A model generated the notes under the pieces. That model saw nothing but the letters and a program-made list of their open reading frames with translations. It did not search any database and was not told the origin of the DNA. Made by a program: the position numbers and the translations under genes. Below are positions 1 through 9,395 of a stretch of DNA of 64,000 bases, piece by piece; within the stretch, counting starts at the first letter, position 1; the number at the start of each line of letters is the position of its first letter. The stretch comes from Haliea sp. (GTDB lineage Bacteria; Pseudomonadota; Gammaproteobacteria; Pseudomonadales; Halieaceae): assembly GCA_016704305.1 (NCBI GenBank), contig JADJAL010000001.1, forward strand, positions 1 through 64,000, given 5' to 3'.

Positions 1-2952
1 AACTCCGGAAATCGCAGCTTCGGCACCAGTGCCAGGACTTGCCTCTTCCTTCGTGGTGTTGGCTTTCGTCTTACGGTCATACGCGCTGAGTCCTGAGATT
101 TCCCAGCCCTCGGCGCGTTTGGTGAGGAGGGGGTGCAGATCCGCCATGAGGGCGAGTTCCGGCCTGGGTGCGGGCTTTCCAGCCGAGGTCGAGCGAGGGC
201 CCAGGTCGCTGGAGCTGCTCGCCATCGAAAGATCATACGGTCGAGGATGCCGTCCACGAAGGTTTGCGGGGCGGTGGCGAGGCCGTGCCTGGCGGCGATG
301 GTGGCGAGTTCCTTGGCGTTCTTCTCAGCCTTGAAGCGGGTGTAGCCGTCGCGGATGGCGGCTTCGGAGGCCTTCGCCCGCCTTGAGCGTGCCGATGTAT
401 TCGGCGATGTCGTCGCGCTCGTTCATGAACTTGGCATCGGCGCTGATAGGCCGATGAGTTCCTTCGGGTCATCTTCGGCTTGCCGGGCCCTTTTTCCGAA
501 AACTTCGCGATCAGGCCCATGATGTAGTCGTAATCGATGACGGCGGAGGCAAAGAGCACGAACTCGAAATCGAGCTGGTCCACGATTCGGTGGAGTCGCC
601 TTTGTCGCCGCCCTTGCCTCTGCGGCTCTTTGAGCCGCTTGGCGGTTTCCAGGTACTGGCCTTTGAAGCCGCGCAGGTTTTGATCGGGCAGCACCTGCTC
701 GATGGCAGCTTTGTGCTCCCCGGTCAGGTCGGTGTATTGGTCAAGCTGGGTCTTGAGCCGCTGGACTTCCTTGAAGTGGGTGATGAAGGCGGCCTTGGCG
801 GCGTCGCCCTAGAGATTCGCCACGGCGGAGGGCGTGCAGTCGAGGCCTTGGGATTTCATGAAACCGTCTAGCTTCTGCACGGCGGTCTCCAGTTTCTGGA
901 TGACAACGGGGGCCTTGTCCACCAGCCAGATTTCGCGGGCCTGCTCGCCGGTCTTCTCGCCGGAGAAGAGGGCGATGGCGGCATCCACCGCGTCCTGCTG
1001 CTGGCGGAAGTCGAGGATGTTGCCGTAGGGCTTGCTGTCGTTGAGCACGCGATTGGTGCGCGAGAACGCCTGGATCAAGCCGTGATGCTTGAGGTTCTTA
1101 TCCACGTATAGGGTATTGAGGTACTTGGAGTCGAAACCGGTGAGCAGCATGTCCACCACGATGGTGATATCGATTTTCTGGGCGTGCGGCAGATCGCTGT
1201 TAGGGTATTGCTGATCTTTGATGCGCTTTTGCACGTCCTGGTAGTAAAGATCGAACTCGCTGAAGCTGGTGATTGGTGCCGTAGCGGGCGTTATAGTCCG
1301 CGAGGATGGCCTTCAGCGCCGGCTTCTTCTTCTCCGGCTCGACCTTGTTGTCCTCCTGCTCCTGCGGCAGGTCTTCCTGAATCTGCTTCACATCAGCATC
1401 GCCCTCGGCAGGCGGAGAAAAGACGCAGGCGATGTGGAGCGGCTGGAAGTCGGGATCGGAAGCCTGTTTTTCCGCCTGCATGGCCTTGAACCGTGCGTGG
1501 TATTCGATGGCGTCATTGATGGACGAAGTGGCGAGGATGGCATTGAAGCGGCGTCCGCCGGTGGCCGCATCGTGCTTGCTCAGAATGGCCTCGATGACCG
1601 CTTGCTTCGCAGGGCCTCGCCCGGCTTTGGCGAGCCTTTCGCCTCTCTCTCCTTGCGGCTTGAAGTAGTCCACATGGAAGCGAAGAACGTTTCCGTCCTC
1701 GATGGCGTGGGTGATGGTGTAGGCGTGGAGCTGCTTCTGGAACAGATCCACCGTGGTTCGCATGGAGGCCTGGCTGTCCTCGATCTTCTGCAAGGAAGCA
1801 TTGGCCTCGAAGATGGGCGTGCCGGTGAAGCCAAAGAGCTGGGCGTTGGGGAAGAACTCTTTGATAGCCTTGTGGTTGTCGCCGAATTGCGAGCGGTGGC
1901 ATTCGTCGAAGATGAAGACGATGCGTTTATTGCGGAGCGGGGCCAGCATCTCCTTGTAGGTCTGCTGGTCGTTCTTCTTCCGCTGCTTATTGCGCTTGCT
2001 GTTTTCATCCAGCGCGAGGCCGAGCTTCTGGATGGTGGTGACGATCACCTTGTCCGCGTAGTCCTCGGAAAGCAGCCGCCGCACCAGGGCGGCGGTGTTG
2101 GTGTTTTCTTCGACGCAGCCTTCCTGGAACTTGTTGAACTCCTCGCGCGCCTGGCGGTCGAGGTCCTTGCGGTCCACGACGAAGACGCATTTGTGAATGT
2201 GGTCGTTTTCCTTGAGCAGCGTGGAGGCCTTGAAGGAGGTGAGCGTCTTGCCGCTGCCGGTGGTGTGCCAGACGAAGCCGTTGCCGCTGTCGTCGTGGAT
2301 GCACTTCACCATGTGCTGCACGGCATAGACCTGATAGGGCCGCATCATCAGCAGCTTTTGCTCACTTGCGAGCAGCACCATGTAGCGGCTGATGGTCTGG
2401 CCGAGGTCGCACTTTTCGAGGAAGGCTCGGCGAACTCGTCGAGGTGAGTGATCTTGCGGTTGTCTTCGCCTGCGAACTCATAGATGGGCAGGAAGCGCTC
2501 TTCGGCATTGAAGGCGAAGTGGCGGGCGTTGTTGTTGGCGAAGTAGTAGGTGCGGTCGCGGTTGGTAACGATGAACAGCTGCATGAAGCAGAGCAGCGTT
2601 TTGGTGTAGCCATTACCAGGGTCGTGCTTGTACTCGACGATCTGCTCCATGGCCCGGCGTGGGTTCACGCCCAGGGTCTTCAGCTCAATCTGCGCACTGG
2701 GCACGCCATTGATGAGCAGGATGAGATCATAGCGGTGGTGGCTGTTGTCCGTGTTGATGCGGAGCTGGTTGATGACCTCGAAGGTGTTTTTGCACCAGTC
2801 CTTGAGGTTGACCAGCGTGTAGTTCAGCGGTGTGCCGTCGTCACGAGTGAAGCTATTGCGCTCGCGCAGGTCTTGGCGGCGGTAAAAACATCCGGAGTGA
2901 CGATTTCATCCAGCAGGAGCAGGTCTTCAAGGTTGCGTTCGCGTATATCCAT
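1..2952 (-). pseudogene. hsdR: Decayed type I restriction endonuclease subunit R (HsdR)
   Basis: The start ATG is at 2952 and the first residues read MDIRERNLEDLLLLDEIVTP, typical of HsdR. The N-terminal nuclease region, the SF2 helicase P-loop (TTGSGKT, about 2240-2260), the DEAD-like FDECHRSQF box and the FTGTPIF motif are all present, and the HsdR C-terminal signature (LMADLHPLLTKRA) is near 100-150. The reading frame is broken at least four times by single-base changes. One G is missing near 2870 (AAKT for AAKDLRER) and one near 2430 (DEFAEPS for DEFAEAFLEK). Another shift lies near 1275, more lie between about 600 and 440, and an in-frame TAG sits at about 811-813. The very C-terminus runs off the window. 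No intact hsdM or hsdS is adjacent, so restriction activity is not expected. Basis: sequence plus family knowledge. Confidence 0.9.
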
Positions 2953-2955
2953 TGG

Positions 2956-3051
2956 CTAGCTACGGACGCATTTGGGGGCGCGGATGGAGCAGGCGGCATC
3001 CCATATCCAGGATTCGAGGGATTTGTCTTTGACGGGTTTGGTTTTTGCCAC
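2956..3051 (-). pseudogene. hsdM: 5' remnant of type I methyltransferase subunit M (HsdM)
   Basis: From a possible GTG start at 3051 the frame reads VAKTKPVKDKSLESWIWDAA followed by CSIR, then APKCVRS and a stop. The LESWIWDAACSIR stretch matches the extreme N-terminus of type I HsdM proteins, where it is normally followed by roughly 450 more residues. Here it collapses after about 24 residues, and the hsdR start codon follows 3 bases after the stop. The simplest reading is a deletion that removed nearly all of hsdM and any hsdS and joined the stub to the hsdR start. The match is short and judged by eye, so moderate confidence. Confidence 0.65.
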
Positions 3052-3134
3052 GCGACGTGCTGTCTCCAGTCCATGAATGTCGCTATCGGGGGATGCAACG
3101 AGCGTAATACTAGAGGCAAACGCGCGCCAGGATG

Positions 3135-3482
3135 CTACGCCATCGGCAAGGACGAGGACACCACCTCCCCAAACTCCTCATACACCACCGCCGAGGTATC
3201 CGTCAGGTCGAGCGAATCCGACATCGTCAGGCCGCTGCGCTCGGCAATGTCGCGTAGATTGTTCAAGACCGCGTCGATATCGTCGGTGTCAATCTCGTAG
3301 ATCGACATGTAGGGGTAGGCCTCCCCTTCCACCAGGCTGCGGGCGTAGCGAAAGCGCTGCGCGGAGGTGAATCCCGGCAGCGCGACGAGTTCACCGAGGT
3401 GCACGTTCTGGTACCACTCGTTGTATTCCGCTTCGCGTCCCTGCGTGGGACGGCTCATCACCACCATTTTGTAGCGCGGCAT
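3135..3482 (-). CDS. Small dimeric alpha/beta-barrel-like protein, function unknown
   Basis: A 115-residue protein beginning MPRYKMVVMSRPTQGREAEY. The pattern of an N-terminal beta strand with MSRPTQGRE, then YNEWYQNVHLGELVALPGF, resembles ferredoxin-like dimeric alpha/beta-barrel proteins of the EthD/stress-responsive barrel type, which sit beside many aromatic and steroid degradation genes. The ATG at 3482 is chosen because it lies 4 bases after the stop of the upstream enoyl-CoA hydratase; an upstream in-frame ATG at 3569 lies inside that gene. It is the last gene of the long minus-strand operon. A ligand-binding or accessory role in ring degradation is inferred from context only. No catalytic residues can be assigned. 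Confidence 0.75.
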   Translation of the reverse strand: MPRYKMVVMSRPTQGREAEYNEWYQNVHLGELVALPGFTSAQRFRYARSLVEGEAYPYMSIYEIDTDDIDAVLNNLRDIAERSGLTMSDSLDLTDTSAVVYEEFGEVVSSSLPMA

Positions 3483-3486
3483 CGGA

Positions 3487-4335
3487 TTATTCTTCCGGGT
3501 TGGAGTGGCTGGCGAGATCCCGCGCCGCGCCGCCAAACACTGGTTTTCGTTTTTCCCGCAGCGAGGCAATGCCTTCGGCGTAATCCGCCGAGCGCACCGT
3601 GATGCCCTCGTAGGCGAGGCCGGTGTCCATCATCGCGGTCGCGATGCGCTTGAGTTCCATGTTGAGCAGCACCTTGGTCCAGCGGATCGCATCGGTGGCG
3701 CCGGCGAGCAGGCGATTGCAGAAAGCTTCCACCGCCGCGTCCAGTTCATCCAGCGGCATGCAGTGATTGATCAGGCCGATCTCTTTCGCGCGTGGCGCGG
3801 TCAGCAACTCGCCGGTCAGCAGGAACTCCTTCGCCAGGCAAATGCCGATACGCTGCGGCCAGATCAGCGCCCCGCCGTCACCGGCGACCAGGCCGATGGC
3901 GACGTGGGGGTCGCCAATCCTCGCGCTGTCGGCGGCGAAGATGACATCGCAGAACAGCGCCAGCGTCGCGCCGAGCCCGACGGCATGGCCGTTCATGCGG
4001 CAGATCAGCGGCTTCTCCATGTCGAGGATCGCGAACACGATGCGCTTGGCCTGGCGCACTTCTTCGTCGAACTGGCTGGGATTGGCGGCGTGCGATTGTA
4101 TGTGCGCCATGTCGCCGCCGGCGGAAAACGCCTTCCCTGCCCCGGTAAGCACGATGACGTCGGAGTGCGGATCGTTGGACGCAAACACAATTGCTTCCGG
4201 CAGCTCCGCGTGCATGGTCGCGGTCACTGCATTCATCGTGTCCGGCAGGTTGAAGGTAATCGTCAGCAGGCGACCTTTTCGCGTTAGCAGTAACGTCTCG
4301 AACGTGGGTAACCATTCTCTGGTTGGTGAGGACAT
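3487..4335 (-). CDS. Enoyl-CoA hydratase/isomerase family protein
   Basis: A 282-residue crotonase-fold protein. The oxyanion-hole region reads TGAGKAFSAGGDM (about residues 65-77), and the second conserved block is MNGHAVGLGATLALFCDVIF (about 115-134), followed by a DPHVAIGLVAGDGG loop. The family hydrates or isomerises enoyl-CoA thioesters in the cytosol. The consensus acid/base glutamates of classical hydratases are not obvious at the usual positions, so an isomerase or ring-cleaving hydrolase role is equally possible. It lies 47 bases after the KstD-like gene and 4 bases before the small barrel protein in the same operon, suggesting a CoA-thioester step after ring activation. Confidence 0.88.
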   Translation of the reverse strand: MSSPTREWLPTFETLLLTRKGRLLTITFNLPDTMNAVTATMHAELPEAIVFASNDPHSDVIVLTGAGKAFSAGGDMAHIQSHAANPSQFDEEVRQAKRIVFAILDMEKPLICRMNGHAVGLGATLALFCDVIFAADSARIGDPHVAIGLVAGDGGALIWPQRIGICLAKEFLLTGELLTAPRAKEIGLINHCMPLDELDAAVEAFCNRLLAGATDAIRWTKVLLNMELKRIATAMMDTGLAYEGITVRSADYAEGIASLREKRKPVFGGAARDLASHSNPEE

Positions 4336-4382
4336 GGACGGTCGGCCTTCTCTGGTTGTATTTCTGGTACTGTTATCTGGAT

Positions 4383-6149
4383 TTATCCGCGCTCCACTGT
4401 CGTCAGTTTCGCCGCTTTCTCCAGTGTTGATTTTTTCGCGGGACTTACCTGGCCACCCGCTGTCTGCTCGATAATATCATTGACCGCGACATACGCGAAT
4501 GTCAGGGCCGGGCCGATGGTGCCGCCCGCGCCGGGATACACGTTGCCGAACGGGCTGCCGGCGTTGTTGCCCGCGGCATACAGTCCTGGAATCGGTTGCC
4601 CGTTGCCATCGAGCACCCGCGCACGCGCATCGGCCTTCAGGCCGCCTTTGGTACCGAGGTCGCCGAGGTTGATCGGCACCGCGTAGTACGGCGCGGTTTC
4701 AATTGCGCCGAGGCACGGGTTGGGCGTGACCGCCGGATCGCCAAACATACAGTCATAGGGATTGCCACCGCGACCGAATTCAGGATCGACACCGCTTTTG
4801 GCGAAGCTGTTCATATTCGCGACGGTGCGCGCGAGCGCCTGCAGCGGCAGGTGGATTTTCTGCGCCAGCGCCTCCAGCGAGTGCGCCTTGAAAATATAGT
4901 GATCCCAGCGGTCCTTCGGTATCAGCCAGTCCGGCATCAGCGCGGTGGGCATGAAGCCACCGGCCGTGTAATTGGCGCGGAAGGTCGCGTCGAACACCAG
5001 CCAGCAGGGCGTATTGGCGCCGGTCTTCAGTTGGTCGGCGACCATCGCGGCGCCGAACTCGTCGTAGCTGCAGGCCTCGTCGACGAACCGCTCGCCGTTG
5101 CGATTGACACACACGCTGTGCGGCCTGCCGACGTCGAACGCCGCCTGGTGGATCTCCTCGAAGTTGGACGCTTTGGGCATCGGCATATGCATCGTCGGAA
5201 TCCACCAGCCGCCTTCGGTGTGCTCGGTGTCGGCGCCGATTTTCAGGCCCGCCAGCAGGGCTTCACCGCGATTGCCATCCTCCGGCGTGCTGCTGTGTCG
5301 CGTAAGCCCCGGCACCGGGAAAAAGCGCTCGCGCAATTCCTGGTTCCACTCAAAGCCGCCGGCGCAGAGAATGACGCCGTGCCGCGCGTGGATCTCATAC
5401 CCACGGCCGAAGTGCATGGCCTTCACGCCAGTGACCGCGCCGCCGGTGACGAGCAGTTCATCGAGCCGCGTTTCCAGGCGCACCTCGACACCGCGATCAA
5501 ACAGCTGTTTGAACAGGTGTCCCATCAATGCCCCACCGGTGGTGAAGCGCCGGTCGCGACCGCCGATCAGGCGCGTGCTTATATCGCCCCAGTAGCGCCA
5601 CAGGATTTTCGCGAGTGCCTTGATCCAGCCGTCGCCACGCGTGGAGATCGAGAAGAATTCCGGCAGGTCCATCGAGTAGCGGTTCATCAGTTTGAAACGC
5701 GTGTACTGCTCGCGCATCAACACGAACTTGTCGCCCAACTCGCGCCCGTCGAACGTGTCGCACACGATCGAGCGGTCGCTGCGCGCGCCGGGCGATTCAC
5801 TGAAGTAGTCAGGCCAGGCGGCGGGCATGACGGGCACGCCCAGCGATTTCAGGAAGTGGATCATCTTGGGCGCCTGCTCGACGTAGGCCGCCAGTCGATC
5901 GCGCTGCACCGGCCATTTGATCAGGCTGTCGAGGTAGGCAAAGGCCTGCTCCGACGTGTCGTCGTTGGGTTCAAGCTGGTGATTGGGTACCCAGATGACA
6001 CCGCCAGAGGTGGCCGAGGTGCCGCCGAATTTGTGCGTTTTCTCGACCACCAGCACCGAGAGGCCGCGCTCGGCGGCGCGCAATGCCGCCATCGTGCCGG
6101 CGGCGCCGGAGCCGACCACGATCACGTCGTATGTTTCGTTGTGAATCAT
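4383..6149 (-). CDS. FAD-dependent oxidoreductase, 3-ketosteroid dehydrogenase (KstD)-like
   Basis: A 588-residue flavoprotein of the fumarate reductase/KstD superfamily. The N-terminal Rossmann motif GSGAAG is at residues 13-18 with the ribose-binding Glu at about 36. The GGTSATSGG segment follows, and the C-terminal block AGNNAGSPFGNVYPGAGG continues into TIGPALTFAY, as in 3-ketosteroid delta1-dehydrogenases. A PYYAVPINLGDLGTKGG stretch near residue 490 corresponds to the KstD region carrying the catalytic Tyr and substrate-binding Gly. The expected reaction is 1,2-desaturation of a 3-keto ring or a related cyclic ketone. The next gene upstream (SDR) ends 3 bases before it. Substrate assignment to steroids is inference; other KstD-like enzymes act on cyclohexanone-type rings. 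Confidence 0.82.
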   Translation of the reverse strand: MIHNETYDVIVVGSGAAGTMAALRAAERGLSVLVVEKTHKFGGTSATSGGVIWVPNHQLEPNDDTSEQAFAYLDSLIKWPVQRDRLAAYVEQAPKMIHFLKSLGVPVMPAAWPDYFSESPGARSDRSIVCDTFDGRELGDKFVLMREQYTRFKLMNRYSMDLPEFFSISTRGDGWIKALAKILWRYWGDISTRLIGGRDRRFTTGGALMGHLFKQLFDRGVEVRLETRLDELLVTGGAVTGVKAMHFGRGYEIHARHGVILCAGGFEWNQELRERFFPVPGLTRHSSTPEDGNRGEALLAGLKIGADTEHTEGGWWIPTMHMPMPKASNFEEIHQAAFDVGRPHSVCVNRNGERFVDEACSYDEFGAAMVADQLKTGANTPCWLVFDATFRANYTAGGFMPTALMPDWLIPKDRWDHYIFKAHSLEALAQKIHLPLQALARTVANMNSFAKSGVDPEFGRGGNPYDCMFGDPAVTPNPCLGAIETAPYYAVPINLGDLGTKGGLKADARARVLDGNGQPIPGLYAAGNNAGSPFGNVYPGAGGTIGPALTFAYVAVNDIIEQTAGGQVSPAKKSTLEKAAKLTTVERG

Positions 6150-6152
6150 CTG

Positions 6153-7016
6153 TTATCTCCGTTTCAGCGTGGGTCGATTTACAGTTCCAGCGCCCGCGCG
6201 CGCGTCGAACAGTTCGCGCAGGTGATTGACCGGATCGCCTGCAGTGATGCCGCCGTCCACGGGCAGCACCACGCCGGTAATTTGGGCCGCCCTGTCGCTG
6301 CTGAGAAACAGCACCGTCTGCGCCACGTCCTGCGGACGGCCATGGCGCTTCAACGGCTGGTTCGAATCCCACACAGGCGCCAGCGCGTCGCGCACCTTGA
6401 CCATCTGCTCCTCGCTGATGCCGGGCAGCGTGAACGACGTCAGCGGCGTGCGGATGTGGCCCGGCGCCAGGCAGTTGACGCGGATGCCGTACTCGGCAAG
6501 GTCGATGGCGATGCATTTGCTCAGGTGGATGACGGCCGCCTTGCTCGCCCGGTACGACACCAGGGCCTGGCCCGGCAGGATGCCGGCGATGGAGGCGTTG
6601 TTGATGATCACGCCACCGCCGCGCTGCGCCATGTGCTTGCCGGCGCAGCGACTGCCCAGCAACACGCTGTACAGGTTGACGTCGATCACGCGGTGGAAGT
6701 CGGACAGGTCATCATCGAGGAAGCGCGGATGCTGCGCGCCAGAAATCCCGGCGTTATTGAACATGATATGCAGTCCGCCGAAACGCGCCACGGCCTCGTC
6801 CACCAGCGCCTGCACGTCAGCAGCATTAGCCACGTCAGTGTGCCGGAAGCTGGCCGCAGCGCCGAGTTCGCCCGCCAGTTCCGCGCCGCGCTGTGCGTCG
6901 ATGTCGGCCAGCAGCACCTGCGCGCCCTCGGCCACGAACAGTTCCGCCGTCGCCCGGCCAATGCCGCTGGCGGCACCGGTGACGATCGCTACCTTGCCAT
7001 TCAGTTCCTGCGCCAT
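6153..7016 (-). CDS. Short-chain dehydrogenase/reductase (SDR)
   Basis: A 287-residue classical SDR. The cofactor motif TGAASGIG is at residues 13-20, a following DIDA suggests NAD preference, NNAGISG is about residue 90, and the catalytic Ser/Tyr/Lys set is visible in NNASIAG and YRASKAAV. A C-terminal VLPVDGG block is present. The expected role is oxidation or reduction of a ring or side-chain hydroxyl/keto group, possibly supplying the ketone for the adjacent KstD-like enzyme. Its start codon overlaps the stop of the P450 gene by one base and its stop lies 3 bases before the KstD-like start, so the three are tightly coupled. The C-terminus is about 30 residues longer than the core SDR fold. 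Confidence 0.88.
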   Translation of the reverse strand: MAQELNGKVAIVTGAASGIGRATAELFVAEGAQVLLADIDAQRGAELAGELGAAASFRHTDVANAADVQALVDEAVARFGGLHIMFNNAGISGAQHPRFLDDDLSDFHRVIDVNLYSVLLGSRCAGKHMAQRGGGVIINNASIAGILPGQALVSYRASKAAVIHLSKCIAIDLAEYGIRVNCLAPGHIRTPLTSFTLPGISEEQMVKVRDALAPVWDSNQPLKRHGRPQDVAQTVLFLSSDRAAQITGVVLPVDGGITAGDPVNHLRELFDARAGAGTVNRPTLKRR

Positions 7017-8332
7017 TAGTTCCTCCGACGTGTAAACGTGATCGGCAGGCGTTCAATCGAATGCGTGGCGACCGTCGGCAGGTAGTTGATCTCCTGCGGC
7101 GCGATGGCCAGCTGGATGTTCTCCAGCCGCTTGACGATCTCGCGCGCCGCCACCTTCAGCTCCATGCGCGCCAGCGACAGGCCGACACAGCGGTGGATGC
7201 CCGCGCTGAACGCCATCTGGCGGCCGATGTTGCTGCGATTGAGGTCGAACTCGCGCGGACAGGGGAACACGCTCTCGTCGTCGTTCACCGAGGCAAACAA
7301 TAACAGCAGATGGGCATTGGCGGGCAACAGCGTGCCGCCCAGTTCCACCTCCCGGGTGGTCATGCGGGCGAGGCCGCGCACCGGCGGTTCAAGCCGCAGC
7401 AATTCCTCGACGAAACGCGTCAGCAGGCGCTCGTCGTCCACGGCCTCCGCCAGCTGTTGCGCCACCGCCGGTTGCGTCGCGAGGATCATCAGCAGGTTGC
7501 TGAGCGCGGTGGCGGTGGTTTCATTGCCGGCGATCAACAGGGCGCGCACCAGCGGCACCACCTCTTCAAATGACAGGGTCGGATTCTCCTCGTCATCGCT
7601 GCGCGCGTGCACCAGGTCGGAGATCATGTCCTCGCGTGGCTGTCGTTCGCGGTCGCGAATATTGGCAATCAGGCAGTTCTGCAGCTCGCAGATCTGCCGC
7701 GCATTCTCCAGCATCTGTTCATGCGTCTGCATGCGCCCGATCTGCGCCGCCACTGCGAGCGACCAGCCGCCGATTTTATTTTCGTACTCGCGCCCGAGGC
7801 CGAGCTGTTCGCAGATCACGCGAACCGTGAGCGGTACCGAGAATTCACTCACTGTTTCAATCTGGCCCTTGTCGGCAAAGCTCTCGATCAGGTCCGCGAC
7901 AATCGCGGTGATACGCGGCTCCAGTTCTTTGACGCGGTGCGCGGAAAACGCGCTCTCCAGCAATTTGCGAATGCGTGTGTGGTACGGCGGATCGGTCATG
8001 ATGGGATCGGCGAAAAAGCCGCCGCCGTCGCGGATCACGATTTCCCGAAACTCGTCATTGAAGCCCTTCGCGTACTGTGCCTGATAACCGCGCTCCAGCG
8101 AGAACGTGGCGGGGTCGCGCACCACGGTCTGCAGATCGTCATAGCGCGACACCAGGTACATATCGAGTTTTGCATCGTAGTGCACCGGGTCCTCGCGGCG
8201 CATCGCGGCGTAGAACGCGGTGGGGCGCGCGAGAATCTCCGGGTCGGCCAGCGAGACTTCGCCCAGCGTTATGTTGCCTGCGTCCACCGGGCAGCTGCCA
8301 GCGCCCTGCGCATTCGCATCAATCGTCACCAT
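7016..8332 (-). CDS. Cytochrome P450
   Basis: A 438-residue soluble bacterial P450. The haem-ligand loop FSAGIHRCVG places the proximal Cys at residue 382. The I-helix oxygen-activation motif is AGNETT, and the K-helix ExxR reads EELLR. There is no N-terminal membrane anchor, as expected for a bacterial class I enzyme, and no ferredoxin or ferredoxin reductase gene is nearby, so redox partners must be encoded elsewhere. The start at 8332 has a GAGG ribosome-binding site about 8 bases upstream. Within the operon it would hydroxylate the substrate before SDR and KstD-like oxidation. The CYP family cannot be assigned by eye. Confidence 0.92.
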   Translation of the reverse strand: MVTIDANAQGAGSCPVDAGNITLGEVSLADPEILARPTAFYAAMRREDPVHYDAKLDMYLVSRYDDLQTVVRDPATFSLERGYQAQYAKGFNDEFREIVIRDGGGFFADPIMTDPPYHTRIRKLLESAFSAHRVKELEPRITAIVADLIESFADKGQIETVSEFSVPLTVRVICEQLGLGREYENKIGGWSLAVAAQIGRMQTHEQMLENARQICELQNCLIANIRDRERQPREDMISDLVHARSDDEENPTLSFEEVVPLVRALLIAGNETTATALSNLLMILATQPAVAQQLAEAVDDERLLTRFVEELLRLEPPVRGLARMTTREVELGGTLLPANAHLLLLFASVNDDESVFPCPREFDLNRSNIGRQMAFSAGIHRCVGLSLARMELKVAAREIVKRLENIQLAIAPQEINYLPTVATHSIERLPITFTRRRN

Positions 8333-8375
8333 GGTTATACCTCACTTTCTGCTTGTTCATACAAGATTGCATTCA

Positions 8376-9395
8376 TTACTGCAGCGTGTTGCTGCTGGCA
8401 CTGAAGCCGTTGCACTCGAGCTGCAGCGCATTTGCCTGGCAGGCGGCGCGAAACTCGCGCGGCCCCTTCTTGAATACGCGCTTGAACATACGACTGAAAT
8501 GCGCCGGACTCTTGAAGCCCACCTGGAACGCTACCTGTGCGATCGAGATTTCACCCGGCGCTGAAGAGGACAGCCAGCGACTGGCAATCTCCATGCGCTT
8601 GTCCCACAGCAATTCAGAAAACGGCGTGCCGTTCTGCTTGAGCAGGAACGACAGGTAGCGCGGCGAGATGTCGCTGGCCTCGGCCACCATCGTGATCGTC
8701 AGGTGCGGGTCGGACAGGTGCACGTCGATGTAGCGCAACGCCTCCTGCAGGCGCAGGTCCGGCAGCGACTGGCGCACCGGCCTGCTGTTGACGCTGTTGT
8801 TGACGACGTCGGCCACCACCGACAGCGCACTGTCGAGCAGCAGTTGCGCCGTGTGCTCCGACAGCGTACCGGTATCTTCAAACACCTCGACGAGCAAACG
8901 CTCGGCGAGCGCAAACTCGCGATCCCGGCCCGTTATCGTAAATCCCGCATTGACCTCGTGCGGGACAAAGCGGCGGAAGACATGCGTCGGCACGATGACA
9001 TGCAGCACTTCATGCTGCAGCTGCTCGTCCGGTTGGCATTGAATGTAGAACGGCGTCATCGATTTCGTGATCGCGAAATGCCCGGCCTCGACCTCGCTGT
9101 GGCCACACTGGTGGGAGATGCTCATGCGCCCGCTCTTGACGAACCACAGCACCGTGACGTCGGTCGCGTCCTCCCTGATGTGAGCCCAGGTGCGCCGGAA
9201 GGACAACCGCGTCTTCGAGCGCAGGTGTATGATCGAGCAGGATCCCACGGCCTTTTTCTCCGCGCGCACATCTATCACCGAGCCCGCTTCGATGGTGTAG
9301 TCTCCCAGGTAGTATTCCTGGTTCTTCTCACCCCGGTACGCACTCTGGCACTCACGGTAGTTGCCCTTGTCGAATGCAAACAGTGTTTCAGTCAT
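8376..9395 (-). CDS. AraC-family transcriptional regulator embedded in the operon
   Basis: A 339-residue protein with an N-terminal cupin-type sensing region (residues about 40-190, AraC-binding-like domain 2) and a C-terminal double helix-turn-helix (about 225-325: ITMVAEASDISPRYLSFLLK and ISIAQVAFQVGFKSPAHFSR, then MFKRVFKKGPREFR). It is likely the pathway-specific activator. Its ATG overlaps the stop of the CaiB gene by one base (TGATG), so it is translated as part of the operon, giving built-in positive feedback. A second AraC regulator of a different subfamily lies at the head of the operon on the other strand. Confidence 0.88.
   Translation of the reverse strand: MTETLFAFDKGNYRECQSAYRGEKNQEYYLGDYTIEAGSVIDVRAEKKAVGSCSIIHLRSKTRLSFRRTWAHIREDATDVTVLWFVKSGRMSISHQCGHSEVEAGHFAITKSMTPFYIQCQPDEQLQHEVLHVIVPTHVFRRFVPHEVNAGFTITGRDREFALAERLLVEVFEDTGTLSEHTAQLLLDSALSVVADVVNNSVNSRPVRQSLPDLRLQEALRYIDVHLSDPHLTITMVAEASDISPRYLSFLLKQNGTPFSELLWDKRMEIASRWLSSSAPGEISIAQVAFQVGFKSPAHFSRMFKRVFKKGPREFRAACQANALQLECNGFSASSNTLQ

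Noticed and set aside
4596..7019. Long open frame on the plus strand opposite the KstD-like and SDR genes
   Set aside because: It mirrors the minus-strand genes, has no recognisable domain, and arises from high G+C coding on the other strand. A similar frame at 12155-14149 was rejected for the same reason.
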